The notes under the pieces are model-generated. The model was not told where the DNA came from and did no database searches. It was given only the letters and a program-made list of their open reading frames with translations. Shown piece by piece: positions 10,308-22,640 of a stretch of DNA of 64,000 bases. The position numbers and the translations under genes were made by a program. The DNA comes from Leuctra nigra (lineage: Eukaryota > Arthropoda > Insecta > Plecoptera > Leuctridae), in contig OW203770.1 of assembly GCA_934045905.1 (NCBI GenBank), forward strand, positions 2,046,001 through 2,110,000. The letters run 5' to 3'. Positions within the stretch are counted from its first letter, which is position 1. Each line of letters begins with the position of its first letter.

Positions 10308-11575
10308 GAAGTTTAATCAGTGAAGTTTAATCTTGACCATTGACTTACTTTCCCCTAAACTGTACGAGTGGGGATTGCGGTCAGTGTTGGAGGCGATTGA
10401 AGCTTCATTAAGAAGAACAGTGTTGTGAAGTTCAAACTTTGAACTGTACGAGTGGGGATTGCGGTCAGTGTTGGAGACGATTGAAGCTTCATTAAGAACA
10501 GCGTTGTGAAATTTAATCTTGATCATTGACTTACTTTCCCCTAAACTGTACGAGTGGGGATTGCGGTCAGTGTTGGAGACGATTGAAGCTTCATTAAGAA
10601 CAGTGTTGTGAAGTTTTATCTTGACCATTGACTTACTTTCCCCTAAACTGTACGAGTGGGGATTGCGGTCAGTGTTGGAGACGATTGAAGCTTCATGAAG
10701 AAGAACAGTGTCGTGAAGTTTAAACTTGACCATTGACTTACTTTCCCCTAAACTGTACGAGTGGGGATGCGGTCAGTGTTGGACACGATTATAGCTTCAT
10801 TAAGAAGAACAGTGTTGTGAAGTTCAAACTTTGAACTGTACGAGTGGGGATTGCGGTCAGTGTTGGAGACGATTGAAGCTTCATTAAGAACAGCGTTGTG
10901 AAGTTTAATCTTGATCATTGACTTACTTTCCCCTTAACTGTACGAGTGGGGATTGCGGTCAGTGTTGGAGACGATTGAAGCTTCATTAAGAACAGTGTTG
11001 TGAAGTTTTATCTTGACCATTGACTTACTTTCCCCTAAACTGTACGAGTGGGGATTGCGGTCAGTGTTGGAGACGATTGAAGCTTCATGAAGAAGAACAG
11101 TGTCGTGAAGTTTAAACTTGACCATTGACTTACTTTCCCCTAAACTGTACGAGTGGGGATGCGGTCAGTGTTGGACACGATTATAGCTTCATTAAGAAGA
11201 ACAGTGTTGTGAAGTTCAAACTTTGAACTGTACGAGTGGGGATTGCGGTCAGTGTTGGAGACGATTGAAGCTTCATTAAGAACAGCGTTGTGAAGTTTAA
11301 TCTTGATCATTGACTTACTTTCCCCTAAACTTTACGAGTGGGGATTGCGGTCAGTGTTGGAGACTATTGAAGCTTCATTAAGAACAGCGTTGTGAAGTTT
11401 AATCTTGATCATTGACTTACTTTCCCCTTAACTGTACGAGTGGGGATTGCGGTCAGTGTTAGAGACTATTGAAGCTTCATTAAGAACAGCGTTGTGAAGT
11501 TTAATCTTGATCATTGACTTACTTTCCCCTAAACTGTACGAGTGGGGATTGCGGTCAGTGTTGGAGACTTTTATT
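10308..11575. repeat. Minisatellite with higher-order organisation
   Basis: Thirteen units share the core TGTACGAGTGGGGATTGCGG. Core starts at 10361, 10445, 10547, 10649, 10754, 10837, 10939, 11041, 11146, 11229, 11331, 11433 and about 11534 give spacings of 84, 102, 102, 105, repeated exactly once as a 392-base block, then plain 102-base units. Open frames on the minus strand (repeat peptide containing NTDRNPHSYS) come from the 102-base units but break at the 84-base units, so coding is unlikely. Confidence 0.92.
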
Positions 11576-11797
11576 GATAAAACTCAAGGATCTCAATCAC
11601 ACGATGAAGAAGATGAATTATTATATCAAACCTAATAGCGTTTCTCACTTGGATTTTTAATTTATAATATTTACTTTGTAAAAGCGTTATAAAACTATTG
11701 TTGCTTTACTTTTCAACAATTAAAGAGAATTGGATACAAACGCACCTACACACTTGAAGTATGTATGTAACCAAGGTGACAAACTGTATCTCAGTGG

Positions 11798-12307
11798 GAG
11801 TGTTGTGATTAGATAATTTTATTTTTATCTACATAAAGATAAAGATAACATGCCAAAAATTTATCTAGATAAGATAATAGATAAATTTCCAAGGAATCAT
11901 CTAGATAATAGATAAGGATAAAAAATATTTATCTAGATAATTGTAATAGATAATAGATTTAAAAAATCACCAAATTCTACTGTTCCGTAATTATTTTCGA
12001 ATCCTAAATTCGGAACTAATTTTTTTTTTAAATGGGGCTTCAAAACAAGCGAATTAATGCGACTAAACGGAGATGATTTTCCTTTTTCATATCATATTTG
12101 ACATTTGAGGTTCGTGCATGTTTATACACACAATGAATTTTGAATTTTATATTTTTTTATCTAGATAATTGGCAATAGATAACAATATTTTTATCTAGAT
12201 AAAGATAAAGACAACATATAATTTAATTATCTAGATAAGATAATAGATAAAAAATAATTATCTATATAATTATCTAGATAATTTTATCTAGATAAGTCAC
12301 AACACTG
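11798..12307. mobile_element. hAT-type MITE, copy 2
   Basis: Same family as 741-1240: ends GAGTGTTGTGA and TCACAACACTG, with TTATCTAGATAA-rich interior. The 8-base target duplication CTCAGTGG flanks it at 11790-11797 and 12308-12315. The terminal C has become G on the left. Confidence 0.88.
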
Positions 12308-12354
12308 CTCAGTGGTGATGCCTTATCACTATTCGGATTTTGTGTAAATAGTGA

Positions 12355-12790
12355 GAAAGATATTATACAACTCCATTTTTTTTTTAGAGAATTTGTGAAA
12401 TTTATCAAAAAGAAGATCTCTTTAGGGGGTCCATTCAGTTTTTGGGGTTTTGGGGACGTCTCGTCTCCGGTAATGACACGTTTCAAAACGTTTTCGTCGT
12501 CATTTTGCCATTACAAGAAGTTGCTGACACACCATGTCTACAAATTATAACTGAAGTTGCAGATGAGATGAGTGGCTGAAAAGTTTGTTACCGATAATTT
12601 TGACCGAGGAAAAAAAACACCGAGCTTTGGTTTGTCAGCAACTTAAAATGGCAAAAAGACGATGAAAACATTTTAGAACGTGTAATTACCGGAGACGAGG
12701 GGTCCCCAAAACGCCCAAAACATAAGAGACCCTCTGAAGAGACCTTGATCGTTTTGATCAATTTCACAATTATCACAATATCGAAGAATA
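12355..12790. mobile_element. Palindromic mariner-like transposase remnant
   Basis: Imperfect inverted arms (about 12393-12535 and 12600-12790) both encode DDEN(V/I)L-RVITGDE, on the minus strand in the left arm and on the plus strand in the right. That matches the conserved block around the second catalytic region of mariner transposases (family pattern F..R.VTGDE.W). The downstream W-Y motif is lost and stops surround the block. It is a snap-back relic, not a working gene. Confidence 0.5.
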
Positions 12791-13070
12791 CAAAAATCTT
12801 GTTTCACCATAACTTTACAATAAATATGGTTATCGGGAATCTGAAAAAACAGTTGTGCTCAGGAAGAGTCATGCTAAACAATGCTGCCAACCGCACTGCT
12901 CTCCTATTGCCGCGAAATAGCCTATTACCGCGAAATTCATCAAGTCCTGGAAGTTTTTGATCAACCCATGTATGTGTCATAAGTGGTTGGTATAACCTCA
13001 ATATATTCTCTTGGTTTGTAGCGCAATAGTAAAACAATTCCATAATATACTACTATTCATACGCATTTAA

Positions 13071-13175
13071 TAAAAACTTCCGGATAAAATTGTGGGCAAT
13101 ATTTTATATTTATTTTTAATGTGCCAATGTTTCGACGAGTGAGTCTTCCTCAGCGCCAACAACTTATCCGGAAGA
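13071..13175 (-). other. Possible Penelope-type terminal fragment with hammerhead-like core
   Basis: On the minus strand a CTTCCGGATA inverted pair brackets GCGCTGAGGAAGACTCACTC followed by GTCGAAAC. CTGAGGA fits the hammerhead CUGANGA box and GAAAC the second conserved box, with a short GAC/GTC stem between them. Penelope-like elements often carry such ribozymes near their ends. The stem II junction pair is imperfect, so activity is uncertain. Confidence 0.35.
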
Positions 13176-13179
13176 TTCT

Positions 13180-14700
13180 ATTATGCATTAAATATATTGA
13201 TTGAAGTGAATTCATGCTGCTATGGTGAACTCCTGCGTCCCTGATATTATTTCATAAATGTTTTATGATCTAGTGAATCACACACTAGCTTGAACGAAAA
13301 TACGATTGGTTTCGTTGAAATACTTCCAAGTCGAGTCTTGATAATTCAACCAGCCAGATTCTGTGCTTACATAATCAAGAAACTATCAACAAGCAAATGT
13401 TTTTTTTCGAATCACCGCTGGGAGTGTTTTAGAATTTATACAATTTATAACTGATTCTGGGATGATACATTTGATTTATTATCATGAATGAGGGGTCAGA
13501 TTGCTCGGGGGGAGATAATCCCCCCTCATACGCGCCTGGTGTGAAATACATGTTCGCTGGCGAAATCCACCTGATTTAGGAATTGTAAAGCATGACAATA
13601 AGTTTAGCAAGATTCCTTGTAGTTCAGAAACTAGTTGAAAAAATGGCCTGTGATTTGTTTCGATTTTCTTGAAACCATCCTTCACCCTCATTTTCCCCTT
13701 CTTTTGAAATTCAGAAACGATCCCCTCTCAAGGCATACCTTTTCATAGTTAAAAATTAACGCATTCATTAATGTATAACTATTCCAATATTAATTGCAAT
13801 ATTTAATAATATTGTTATTGATAATTAAAAAGTTGAGCGATGAACCCATTATTAATTTTTATTGTTCCTATTTTAGCTTATAATAGATGTGTAAATAATA
13901 GGCAGTTTAATGTCAATAATTTTAATTGTATAGTATGCTGGAGCCAAGCGGTAAACGTTTTATATAAGGACAGTTATCAATAATAAAGTGATTTATATAT
14001 AATTTTAGTTAATAACAAAATGGCTACAATATCGAGGATAACAATTTGTTTCTATTCCCATTGATTTATAATCGGAATTCAACTCAAAAGTGGGACTTTA
14101 CCTTGACCCTTTTCTTTTCTTGGAATTGTACAGAAGTCATACATTTTTTATATCATCGATCCCTAAAAATGTTCAAAAGAATATTGATATCTTGACATGG
14201 AAAACACGCATAGACAAAGATTTTATTTCGAATTCCGCTACCGATGACAAGTTATGTAATTGTTGAATTGTTTAGTTATAGGTAATATATATGCAGAAAA
14301 TAACTGCTTCATAATGGTATGACTTTTGTTTGTTTCAAATTAAGATGTAAGTTTTATGCAAAAGTTTATGAACTGTAATATTTGTGTTCATACAATGCCT
14401 ACGAGAGCAATGGACGATTTGGGGGGAGGGCCCCACGCGCCTCTTCCGTCTCTCGGATTCAGTAAATTTGTACCTGGAGGTCAAGTCTTTAAACTTACGC
14501 TTTCAGGACGCAAACGCTCTAGGACGTCAACAAGTCCCATTTACTGTAAGAATGATAACCTTGAAATCTACTGTTAACTGTTAAGCTTAATTTTGAATAA
14601 GGTTTTATGACTGTATTATATCTGTAATAGTAATAATTATAATGTGATAAATTGTTTCCAATAGATTGCTGGATGACAATCAAATAAGTGGCTTGACTTG
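13180..14700. other. No gene recognised
   Basis: AT-rich stretch with short unsupported ORFs. One segment (14456-14530, with TTACGCTTTCAGGACGCAAA) recurs inverted at 16567-16600, so at least that part belongs to a repeat. Confidence 0.6.
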
Positions 14701-14713
14701 ATGTTTGATGTCG

Positions 14714-16528
14714 ATCTAGTGGAGCGGTCGCTCCACGCCAGCCAATCGTACGGCGCGCGCACACTCTCATATAAAGGCTGGAGCAAACCCACTTTTACTG
14801 TAGGCATCAAAGTGGCATTTTCGGCCTACGGGATCTTAAAATTGGGGAATCTCACATTGTTGGGAAATATCTCAATTTCGAGCAATGGCCCACCCTACAA
14901 CATATACCAAATTTGGGAACAATAGGTTACGCCCTTTGCGAGCTAGAGGGCCGTGAAAACCTTGTTTTAGGGCGGTTTTCATAATAATAATAATAATAAT
15001 AATCTTAGTAGTTGTAGTATCCTGGAATACAAATCCGGTAAACAGGCCACAGCCTAAACGGCTAAACCGATTGATCTCACATTTTTACCACGTGTGCACT
15101 TTTGGCGTTTGATTTGCCCTCCCCCCCTTGACTTTTTTTGTGCCGCCATTTTGAAACCGGAAGTGACATCATATCTCGACAACGGCTGAGCTGATTGGAA
15201 CGAAAATAGCGCCAAACGATTCGGACGGTCAACTATATGGATTATACATAGCAACAGACTAAAATTTAAGTTAACGAAACCGGAAATGACGTCATGAAAT
15301 TTGAAATACATCGATTGGCATTTCGGCAACAAATTTGATCCGATTATTTTGATATTTATGTAACGTATGTACTTTTGATATCTCATTTGACTTGTTATAA
15401 AACCAACCGGAAGCCGCCATTTTGAAACCGGAAGTGACATCATATATCAATAACGGCTAAATAGATTTGAACGAAACCAGCGCTAAACAATTTAGACGGT
15501 CAACTTTATGTATTATCATCAATAATATTTGCAGTTTTCCATACCAAAACTGGAAATGACGTCACACTTTTTAAGAATCTCACAAATTTACATGTTGATG
15601 CAATAAATATACTATTTCAGACAGCTTATAATAAAATGTAATCATGTTTAAATTATAATTCAAGGAGTCAGTGATTTCAGCAGCCATTTTGAAACCGGAA
15701 GAAACGCCATATCTCGAAAACTGGTTGACAGATCGGTATGAAACTAGCGCGAAACGATTCGGAAGGCCATCTCTATGGAATAGGAACAGTCAAACTAGAA
15801 TGTTCCTATTTATGAGACCGGAAATGACGTCATTCAAATTTATAAATTATTATAATCCCCTCCTATACAATAAATACATATTCAGAAAGCTTAAAATGAT
15901 ACACATCATTTATAGTTATAAATTCTATGTGGCAGTGCAGAAAGTTCAGCAGCCATTTTGACAACGGATATGTTGCCATATCTCGGAACTTGGTTGACCG
16001 ATTGGAATGAAACCTTTGCTATTCTTCATGAAAATAACCAAATTGTAAAGGGTGATTTTTTTTAAGGATATAGTAATTGTTCATTCGATTGTCACAAGTT
16101 GTAAGAATAAACTAAAAAAAGTAGTGATATCCCATTAAAAAACACTTCGTGTAAAAATAACAGCCAAGTCTCTTCAACTAAAAAAAAATATGAAATCTAA
16201 AAATTCTGCACTGAAAAGTAGTGATATCAAAAAATGAGCCAAGTCAAAACTTTATTTGAAAATCAAAAAATACTCGGCGCATCGTTTTTTTAGGGCATTA
16301 TAGGTGTACTATGTATTTGGATATTTTATGTATATTTTATAATTGGTCTATACTTCCAAGCTTTTTATATACACGATGCACCAAGTATTTTTTGATTTTC
16401 AAATAAAGTTTTGACTTGGCTCATTTTTTGATATCACTACTTTTCAGTGCAGAATTTTTAGATTTCATATTTTTTTTTAGTTGAAGAGACTTGGCTGTTA
16501 TTTTTACACGAAGTGTTTTTTAATGGGA
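14714..16528 (+). mobile_element. Foldback family F, longest plus-strand copy
   Basis: The copy starts ATCTAGTGGAGCGGTCGCTC and ends in a foldback (16129-16528) with AATGGG. The body holds at least four modules of GCCATTTTGAAACCGGAAG, TGACGTCA (15287, 15556, 15826 regions) and GATTGGAACGAAA, at about 270-base spacing. No intact coding frame runs across the modules. Confidence 0.75.
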
Positions 16529-18055
16529 TCACTCTTACAGTTAATGGGACTTTATGACGTCCGAGAGCGTTTGCGTCCTGAAAGCGTAAGTTTCAAGACT
16601 TGGCCTCCAGGCCGACAAGACGACTTCAGCGCATAGGAACTTTATTTTGAGTGGGGGGGGGGGGGTCAAAATTATCGGGGATCGATGGAAGTCAGGAAAA
16701 GGACGTGCGCCGTTACAAGGGGGTCTGGGGGTTCGTCCCCCAGTTAGCCCCGTAGGGCCTTTTTAAAAATTTTGATACAAAAGAATCGAATTTGAAGCTA
16801 CTTTATCATTATATTCAAAGAAATTTAAAATATTTTTTGCAATATTCTGTGGAAACTTAAGACAAATTGTTTTTATAGAACCCCCAATTACTGCTCAGGA
16901 CATTTTTTTATTTTTGATAAAAAAAAATTATCGACTCGACGCTGTTTTGGCAGCCTTTTGAAAGAAATTTAACATGTGGGATATGCAGTATTCTTGGTGA
17001 AACTTTAGACAAAATGCAATAAAATCTGTTAATTTTGTTAATTTATAGCATCCCCAATGGCCCCGCAGGGAAACTTTTGAATTCTAGTAAAAGTGAATCG
17101 ATTATGAATCGATTTTTTAAAAAGGTTGCAATAAGCTATAAGAAAGATCTGAATAGGTCTGTTCGTTTTGCTTACTGCACTTTACTGCTCACTGCAAATC
17201 CGTTCGTTTTGCATCAAACTTGCTGTTCCGTCACTGCGATTGTGTTCGATTTGACACTGACAGTAGCTGCGCAGTGACTGCTCTTACAGCTGGGTAGGGA
17301 GGTGATGTAAATGCAGTAACTTTGCAGTAGGCGGCAAAATGGCCCATGTTTGAAATGTAAAATGTGTTTCTTATGGATGGATAGTGAAAAAATGCCTAAG
17401 GAGGAGGGAAATGAGTATTTGTTTCAGAGTTTAGTTTAGTTATATGTTATGAAATGATACATATTTATATACTAGGAAAACGCTCTGAGTAACGCGTTGA
17501 TGAGCGAGCACGGATACACGCAACACCTCGAACCGAAATTATGTCTATCGAAAATGTCATTAAAAGCCAATAATTCTTGAATTTCGTCACAGACTTGTAT
17601 AAATATCTCCAAAATTTCCAAAAATATTGGTCCCAATAACCTTGCTTTTTTTTTATTATTATTTTTTTTATTTAGAAACACACATAATAAATACATTGTA
17701 TACAGTCACTAGACCACGAAACACCTAGGAGGTGTTTGTCCGTGGTATTATACACAAAAATATAAATTGGTAAATAATAACATTAACATAATATAACAAA
17801 TAAAATACACAATCGGAAGAAACAATCTATCATGATATTGATACTAATTAATCAAATTACTAATACTAATTACTAACAAACACATAATAAATCCTGAACA
17901 GAGGAAGAAAAATCAAACATATCAAATGAGAAAAATCATGGTAACTTATAATAATAATAATACTTAAATAAGAGGCAACACATCAGCTACTCCAAGGAAC
18001 GTAATAACCAATTTTTGATTTCATATTTAATTTTCTGATAATTTCTTAACTTTTT

Positions 18056-20948
18056 TTAATCTGTTGGTATTTTATTAAAAATTGCTGGAACCACATACCT
18101 TAAAGCTCTTTTGCCGTACTTATTATTAAATTGTGGAACGGAATAATTGTAGAGGCTATGTCTAGTATTAATTTCATGGTCTATATCTAATTTATAAGTT
18201 GAATCAAAATAATATTTTATAATAAATCTATATTCGAATAAAACTTCGACGGGAAAGAAATTACAATAGCGATACATAGAAACTAAATCGTGCTCACACT
18301 GTTCTCTGAAATGGCTGGGTACTATAAATTTAATCATTTTATCATTTTATTTTGAAGCGCTCTAATAGAATTTAAATTTGATTGTGAAGTGTAAGTTGAA
18401 ACCAGTATACCATAAGAAATTATTGATTCGGCCAAGGCAAAATACACCATTCTTTGGAGATTATGAGGCAATATGTTTTTTAGAGTAAATAATTTCAAAG
18501 CACATGATCTTAGTCTACCACACAGAGATAAAATATAAGGTTGCCAAGAAAATTTGTGATCTACTAATAATCCTAAATATTTATAATTTTGGACAAAGTC
18601 AATTTTAGAGGTACAGCCAATACACTCTGAAACTGGACTCATTTGATGTAAACAATCATATGTATGATAAATAATATTAGCATTTATAAATTGATCTTTA
18701 TTATATGGTGAACGAATATGCAATATTTTGGTCTTGTCAGCATTAATTACTAAATTTTGATCGTGAGTAAATTTTAGTATACTTGTGAAAGCTTGTTGCA
18801 AGGACTCCGCAGCTACTTCAAACGAACGATGGGAAGAGATTAGTATTGTGTCATCAGCATACATATAGGTTTGACAATTTAACACGTGGTTTGACATCTC
18901 ATTTACATAGATTAAATACAATATCGGTCCCAAAATCGACCCCTGAGGTACTCCAGATTCAATTTCCTTAACACTGCTGTAAGTATCTCCGACTCGAACC
19001 AAAATTTTCCTATTTTCTAGATACTTTAAGAACCATCCTAACAGAGGACCTCTTATACCAACTTTCTCCAGTGCAATTAATAATTTAGCGTGGTTCAAAG
19101 TATCGAACGCTTTAGAAAAATCTATAAACAGTACCAACACATGCATATTAAGATTTAATCTTGTATTTACATAATCCGAGAACAGTGCCAACAAGTCCCC
19201 CGTACTCTTACCTTTTTGGAAACCGAATTGAACAGAAGTAATAATATTAAATTTTATCAAGTAGTCGGATAGTTTAATAGCTATACATTTTTCCACAATT
19301 TTATTAATAATAGGCAACAGTGCAATAGGTCTATAATTACTGAACGACATGTGGTCACCTTTCTTATAAATTGGCCTGACAATAGAGATTTTTAACTTAT
19401 CAGGCACAAAGCTAGCTTTTACGGACATGTTTACAAATTTTGCTAATAATGGACTGATATCTTTTGAAACGATTTGTATATCCTTCACCCTTATTTTATC
19501 TAACCCCGGTTGTTTATTGACATCCATGTCACTTATAACCTTCATTATTTCTTTCGAAGAAATTTGAGGCATGTACATTGATTGCATAACTGAGTCACCA
19601 ACATTTACCGAAGTTATCAATTGACAATCGTGCCTGATGTCTTTAATTTCATCAATAAATGATTAAGCGAACCTATTTACAATAACGTCGTCTGACAATT
19701 TTGAACCCAAATAATTTTTAATGACTTGATCCACTGAGTTTTTCTTTTTTTTACCAATAATTTCATTAATCGCTTGCCACATCGCCTTTGGATTATTCTT
19801 CGCTCTTTCTAATTCATTTTTATAGAACATTCATTCATTTTCTATCTTTAAGTTAACATCTCTCCTGCATTTCTTATATTCATTGTGATAAAATAATCTC
19901 ATGGTATTCTTGCAATTTCGCCATTTCCTAAATAGCAAGTCCCTGTTACGTAATAAATCCATTAGTTCTACTGTCATCCAAGGCTTGCGTGGTATTTTCC
20001 TGGTGCTGAAAGATTTAAAGGTTGCAGATTTATAGCACTCTTGAAATCTTACTTCAATCTGATTATACAACTCACTACAGTTATCAATCCCGGACAAAAG
20101 TTGCCAATCAATTTCCTTTAATTTATAACACAACATGGACTCATTCAAGCAATATTTAGATGTCATTTCATTTTTAACAATATGTTGTATTTCCTTAAAG
20201 CAAATATCGACCCCAACAAGATAGTGATCAGATAGTTTCGTAGTGTAAATAACAGAATTAGTTTGTACGGCATTACTTCTAACATTAATATGATCTATGC
20301 ATGAAATTGTGAAATAGTTACATTTCCATTCCTCACGAGTAGCATCCGTGATAGCCTTGACAAACCCATTAATTGCCAGAATATTTTCGTATAATTGTAC
20401 TGCACCATCCTCCCTATCCAACAAGTTCAGATTGACATCACCTATAATAACAACATTTTCATAATTTAACGGCCTGACTAATTCTTCTAATTCATTGACA
20501 AAGCCTTGTTTACTAAGAGAAGGTGGTCGGTAAACAGCAATTAAGAATACCTTTTCATTGTTTGCTGTAGTTAGAACGCCACAAATGCTTTCAAAATAAC
20601 TGGAGTTAACACATAAATTAGAAAAATTTAAATTATTTCTTATAAACAGAAGCAATCCTCCACCTCCTTTATTACATCTAGTTTTTGCAAAAGAAATATA
20701 ACCATCCAAACAATAATAATCATCCAGGCCTCTTTGACAGATATCTCTGAAAGTACCAAAACATCGAACTGACCAATATAACTATTCAAAATCACCTTTA
20801 ATTGATCAAAGTTCTTTCGTAGTGACCTGATATTTAAATGAAGTATAGTTAAACCATTCACATTCCTTATCCAATTATCAATGTCATCAACAATTACTCG
20901 ATTTACGTCATTTTCTTCATCTATAATATCTACATCATTACACGTCAT
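18056..20948 (-). pseudogene. Non-LTR retrotransposon ORF2 (endonuclease and reverse transcriptase), broken
   Basis: The reading frame starts at 20948 with an N-terminal endonuclease-exonuclease-phosphatase domain: LHLNIRSLRKNFDQL, then NVVIIGDVNLNLLD and LSDHYLVG, the catalytic D-N and S-D-H blocks. It changes frame between 20709 and 20640. A stop interrupts it near 19660. The reverse transcriptase follows (19620-18334): SFSNYRPIALLP, IDFSKAFDTLNH, SGVPQGSILGP and the catalytic YADD in TYMYADDTILIS. The C-terminal part shifts frame again at about 18334 (18337-18056). These breaks make it non-autonomous. Confidence 0.85.
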
Positions 20949-21034
20949 ACAAAAAACAAATAATTAACAGAAGCTGTCGAGCTAGGTACAAGTTTAAGTT
21001 TGAACAAAAGCAAAAGCACTCTTTGAGCAAAATC

Positions 21035-21946
21035 TTAACAAATCTTATTCAAATCCGCAAATGATAAAATTTTTATGATTTTCTTTGCGTTCTCGTCTTT
21101 CTTCGCGAAAATTTTACCACTCACAAACCAGACGAACTTAAAACCAGCAGCTTTTGCTTTCTCTTTAGCTTTCCACAACAACTCCTTAAAGTAGGTGTTC
21201 AAATTTTCGTTGATATACACTCTTTTCTCACCAGCGCTACTCACACCCCCTGTGAGCAAGTTGCTGGATATGATAGTGCTTCTTTTCTCAAGGAATTCGT
21301 CTCGCTTCTTCCGGGAACTGAACTGGACGATAATACGCGATGTTTTGGTGACGTCCCTATACGGCAAGCGATGCGCAGCTTCAATGTCACTCTCGGCTAA
21401 CACAATATCCAGGTCTTTTGCCAACTTAAAAACTAAATTGATAACATTTTCTCCTGGAAGGGCCTGTATGTTGAATAGTTCAATGTTCTTGTTTCTCCCG
21501 TATTGATCTAACTTATTGATATGGTTAGACAACGATTCAATAATACAATCCTTTTCAATGTTTTGTTTTTTCAAGGTTTCCACGTCGGTTTGCAAGACTT
21601 TTACCTCTAACGCAAGGTCCTCCCTTAATTTCTTAATTTCCTCACTGATTGACTTAAAATTTTCACGGGATTCAGCTCGAAACTCTGCCATGAAAGCGTT
21701 AAACGCAGCGTCGCCATACGTAAATACCTGCGTTGCGTCTGGTGTAGTCAAGGGCGTAGAGCTGCCTGTCTTCTTGTTGTCAGACTTGCACTTCGCACAG
21801 CGCCACGCTAACTTGCTTTCTTGCGACTTAGCCACGTACGTAGCTTTTTTAATTCCCGAACAGGTAAAATGCAAACCTACATCACACCCCGAACACGTCA
21901 AGAACTCATCTTGACCCAAGATACCTGTACATTTACCGCACGACAT
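21035..21946 (-). CDS. Non-LTR retrotransposon ORF1 protein
   Basis: The 303-residue ORF is intact. It begins with a PHD-like zinc finger (CGKC ... CSGCDVGLHFTCSGI ... WRCAKC, residues 3-53), followed by a linker and a probable coiled coil rich in E, K and L (about 90-145). The C-terminal half resembles the RNA-binding module of retrotransposon ORF1 proteins (residues about 150-290, including ELFNIQALPGENV and EAAHRLPYR). The protein would bind element RNA as a chaperone. The ATG sits just after the presumed 5' UTR (21947-22040). The PHD-finger ORF1 type is known in CR1/L2/jockey-group elements; the exact clade is not decided. Confidence 0.8.
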   Translation of the reverse strand: MSCGKCTGILGQDEFLTCSGCDVGLHFTCSGIKKATYVAKSQESKLAWRCAKCKSDNKKTGSSTPLTTPDATQVFTYGDAAFNAFMAEFRAESRENFKSISEEIKKLREDLALEVKVLQTDVETLKKQNIEKDCIIESLSNHINKLDQYGRNKNIELFNIQALPGENVINLVFKLAKDLDIVLAESDIEAAHRLPYRDVTKTSRIIVQFSSRKKRDEFLEKRSTIISSNLLTGGVSSAGEKRVYINENLNTYFKELLWKAKEKAKAAGFKFVWFVSGKIFAKKDENAKKIIKILSFADLNKIC

Positions 21947-22404
21947 AACTCGAAAAACACAATGTTATTCAATACCAACGATCAGTTACTACAGAGCAAA
22001 TCAAATCAGAGACCGGTCTGCTCTGCACGGCTGACAGCGACCGAAAGTTTTAAATTGATCGATTAAACCTTTGATTGAACGGTTCCTTGTTAAGTTTCAA
22101 AAATCACATGATATCCTTCAAACAATTTACCTGGGACCACTCATATGATATGATATTACTGTGGACACAATATCAGATCAATCTGTTGAACGGTCATTAT
22201 TAGTTTCATTTCGTTTGAAACTTTCTGCTCTAACTACCTTGCCTTGAACTGAAGATTCGAAGTCGCCGTGAATTTGACAGCCAACACACAAAATGTCCCT
22301 AAAATAACAAAAACTTTTGAAAATAACTACAAATTAGACTGAAAATTGGCAAAAATACCTTAAATGTTGCTACCAATTACCATGCGAAGTTTTTAGTTGG
22401 TCGG

Positions 22405-22640
22405 TCAATCGGCAATACCCGCTGCACGAGAGCGGGTATTGCATTGATTGTTTGAGTATCTCCTTGCAGCAGTCTGGTCGGGGGTCTCTTTGCTCCTTGA
22501 TGCTTTATTATTAACGACATTTTGTTTCAACCTTTTAGATTTAGCTTCGTCAGTTTCTTGATCTTCAATTTCACGCAGACGCTTTTTCGCCTTTATGGCT
22601 TTCATTCTAGCAGAAGTCTTTCCATTTTTCGGTATGTTTA
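22405..22640 (-). pseudogene. Possible N-terminal remnant of a Helitron protein
   Basis: A minus-strand frame reads PKNGKTSARMKAIKAKKRLR and continues with DQETDEAKSKRLK and SKETPDQTAARR before a stop. Such R-, K- and E-rich repeats with an ET.EQ.A-like rhythm occur at the N-terminus of Helitron replicase/helicase polyproteins. It lies inside the large H copy in the same orientation as that element. It is too short to be sure and may be a chance basic ORF. Confidence 0.3.

Larger units (their letters stand above)
17646..22042 (-). mobile_element. Nearly complete two-ORF non-LTR retrotransposon (jockey/CR1-like)
   Basis: The element lies in Helitron copy H between CCAATAACCTTGC and GAAAGTTTTAAATTGATC, which are adjacent in uninterrupted copies (6731-6765). 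ORF1 and ORF2 read on the minus strand and the 3' end is an A-rich tail (T run at 17646). No clear target duplication is visible. ORF2 is broken by a frameshift and stops, so it is probably dead but recent enough to remain almost full length. Confidence 0.85.

Noticed and set aside
21195..21914. Plus-strand ORFs of 103 and 132 residues
   Set aside because: Antisense shadows of the retrotransposon ORF1.
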